This document shows positions 31,770-32,224 of a DNA stretch of 32,224 bases, one piece after another (positions within the stretch are counted from its first letter, which is position 1; every line of letters begins with the position of its first letter). Position numbers and translations under genes: made by a program. Source of the DNA: Thermodesulfobacteriota bacterium (lineage in GTDB: Bacteria > Desulfobacterota > WTBG01 > CAIYCZ01 > CAIRTM01); the NCBI GenBank assembly GCA_028282925.1, contig JANQGV010000019.1:1-32224 (forward strand). The letters run 5' to 3'. The notes under the pieces were generated by a model that was not told where the DNA came from, did no database searches, and was given only the letters and a program-made list of their open reading frames with translations.

Positions 31770-32143
31770 TGGTTTTGGATGCAATGAGATAATTATATAT
31801 TCAGGTTAACCCACAGGCTCCGGTTGATTATATTGATTAATAAAATACATCCCCGCTTGACCGCATGTCAATACAAGTCTCTGAACAACGGTTTGCATGC
31901 TGTGTAAATAATAGTACTGCGATTTATGATACATACTTCCAGGACACAAAGAAAAAAACACTGCCTTCACGTCTGTTTTTTTCACTGCAAGCCTTGACAA
32001 TTATCTATCAGATATTACCTTTTCACATACCACCCAGGAACATCCTATGGAGAGACAAACACCAACTCCGTAACAACCTGGAAAAACTAAACAAAATAAA
32101 CATTAGAGCCTTAAAACACAGAAGCAACAAGGAGGAAGAGAGC
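31770..32143. other. Intergenic region upstream of sfsA and groES
   Basis: These 374 bp separate divergent genes. TATAAT (31797-31792, minus strand) may be the sfsA -10 box. TTGACA at 31994-31999 may be the -35 box of the groES operon, but no good -10 follows at the right distance. The CIRCE operator (TTAGCACTC and its inverted copy) was looked for and not found. No gene or RNA is seen. Confidence 0.35.
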
Positions 32144-32224
32144 ATGAAGATACGACCGCTACAGGACCGAATAATCGTAAAGCGCGTAGAGAGCGAGGAG
32201 AAGACCAAGGGAGGGATCATCATC
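32144..32224 (+). CDS. groES: Co-chaperonin GroES (3' end outside window)
   Basis: The 27 codons present read MKIRPLQDRIIVKRVESEE followed by KTKGGIII, the N-terminus of the 10-kDa chaperonin that caps GroEL in the cytoplasm. The AGGAGG site at 32130-32135 is well placed for ATG 32144. groEL is expected just beyond the window. The -35-like TTGACA about 145 bp upstream may drive the operon. Confidence 0.95.
   Translation, partial: MKIRPLQDRIIVKRVESEEKTKGGIII

Noticed and set aside
32000-32143. CIRCE/HrcA operator ahead of groES
   Set aside because: The 9-9-9 inverted repeat TTAGCACTC/GAGTGCTAA is not present in the visible upstream DNA.
31806-32223. Small minus-strand open frames upstream of and across the groES start
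   Set aside because: No ribosome sites or domains are seen; one runs antisense through groES and the other lies in AT-rich promoter DNA.

Overview
The window is a stretch of bacterial chromosome with mid-range G+C, ordinary gene density and good Shine-Dalgarno sites. Its content points to an anaerobic Desulfobacterota-type bacterium: a tungsten/molybdenum aldehyde:ferredoxin oxidoreductase, c-type cytochromes, a probable selenoprotein, many signalling proteins (PAS kinases, PilZ, HDOD, CheD, DUF4388) and several families of short palindromic repeats. The lineage is inferred from gene content; no rRNA or tRNA gene is present to confirm it.

Layout. 1-2649: 3' part of gpmI, then a CheY-like receiver overlapping a catalytically complete CheD. 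2650-3524: repeat, terminator and a YchJ-type SEC-C protein on the minus strand. 3700-5473: PanP-like PLP decarboxylase. 5474-9029: PilZ protein, a candidate structured RNA, a long palindromic repeat and a beta-propeller lipoprotein. 9030-11342: repeats, a geranylgeranyl-reductase-like flavoprotein and a TrmB-type sensor domain without a DNA-binding part. 11612-19359: two paralogous 7TM-PAS-PAS-HisKA_3 kinases on the plus strand. Between them lie a small 98-aa protein translationally coupled to the first kinase, a secreted 136-aa protein and the AOR-family enzyme. 19473-23358: coiled-coil protein, alpha/beta hydrolase, zinc-ribbon HDOD protein and a CheD homologue without its catalytic cysteine. 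23707-26167: a J-domain protein and, upstream of it, the most notable gene of the window. 26454-29789: two small unknown proteins, a relic of an outer-membrane barrel, ttcA and a DUF4388 protein. 29897-32224: monohaem cytochrome c with a CFI-box-like tail, nested repeats, sfsA and the start of groES.

The main discovery candidate is at 25067-26167 (minus). Two open frames in the same phase are separated by one TGA, and the conceptual protein reads as FGSYT-U-PPY at the junction. This matches the active site of iodothyronine deiodinases (FGS-x-T-U-PP). A 7-bp hairpin with a GU-containing loop starts 10 nt after the TGA, where bacterial SECIS elements sit. The N-terminal part is a lipoprotein with four CxxCH haem sites and an acidic linker, so the whole gene would encode a tetrahaem cytochrome c-deiodinase-like selenoprotein fusion. 

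A second theme is the repeats. Three families (R1 about 125 bp, R2 about 250 bp, R3 about 100-180 bp with TA ends) fill most of the longer gaps. They repeatedly end at, or within a few bases of, stop codons, and one R3 copy is nested inside an R2 copy. No CRISPR array, tRNA, rRNA, complete IS element or phage gene was seen.
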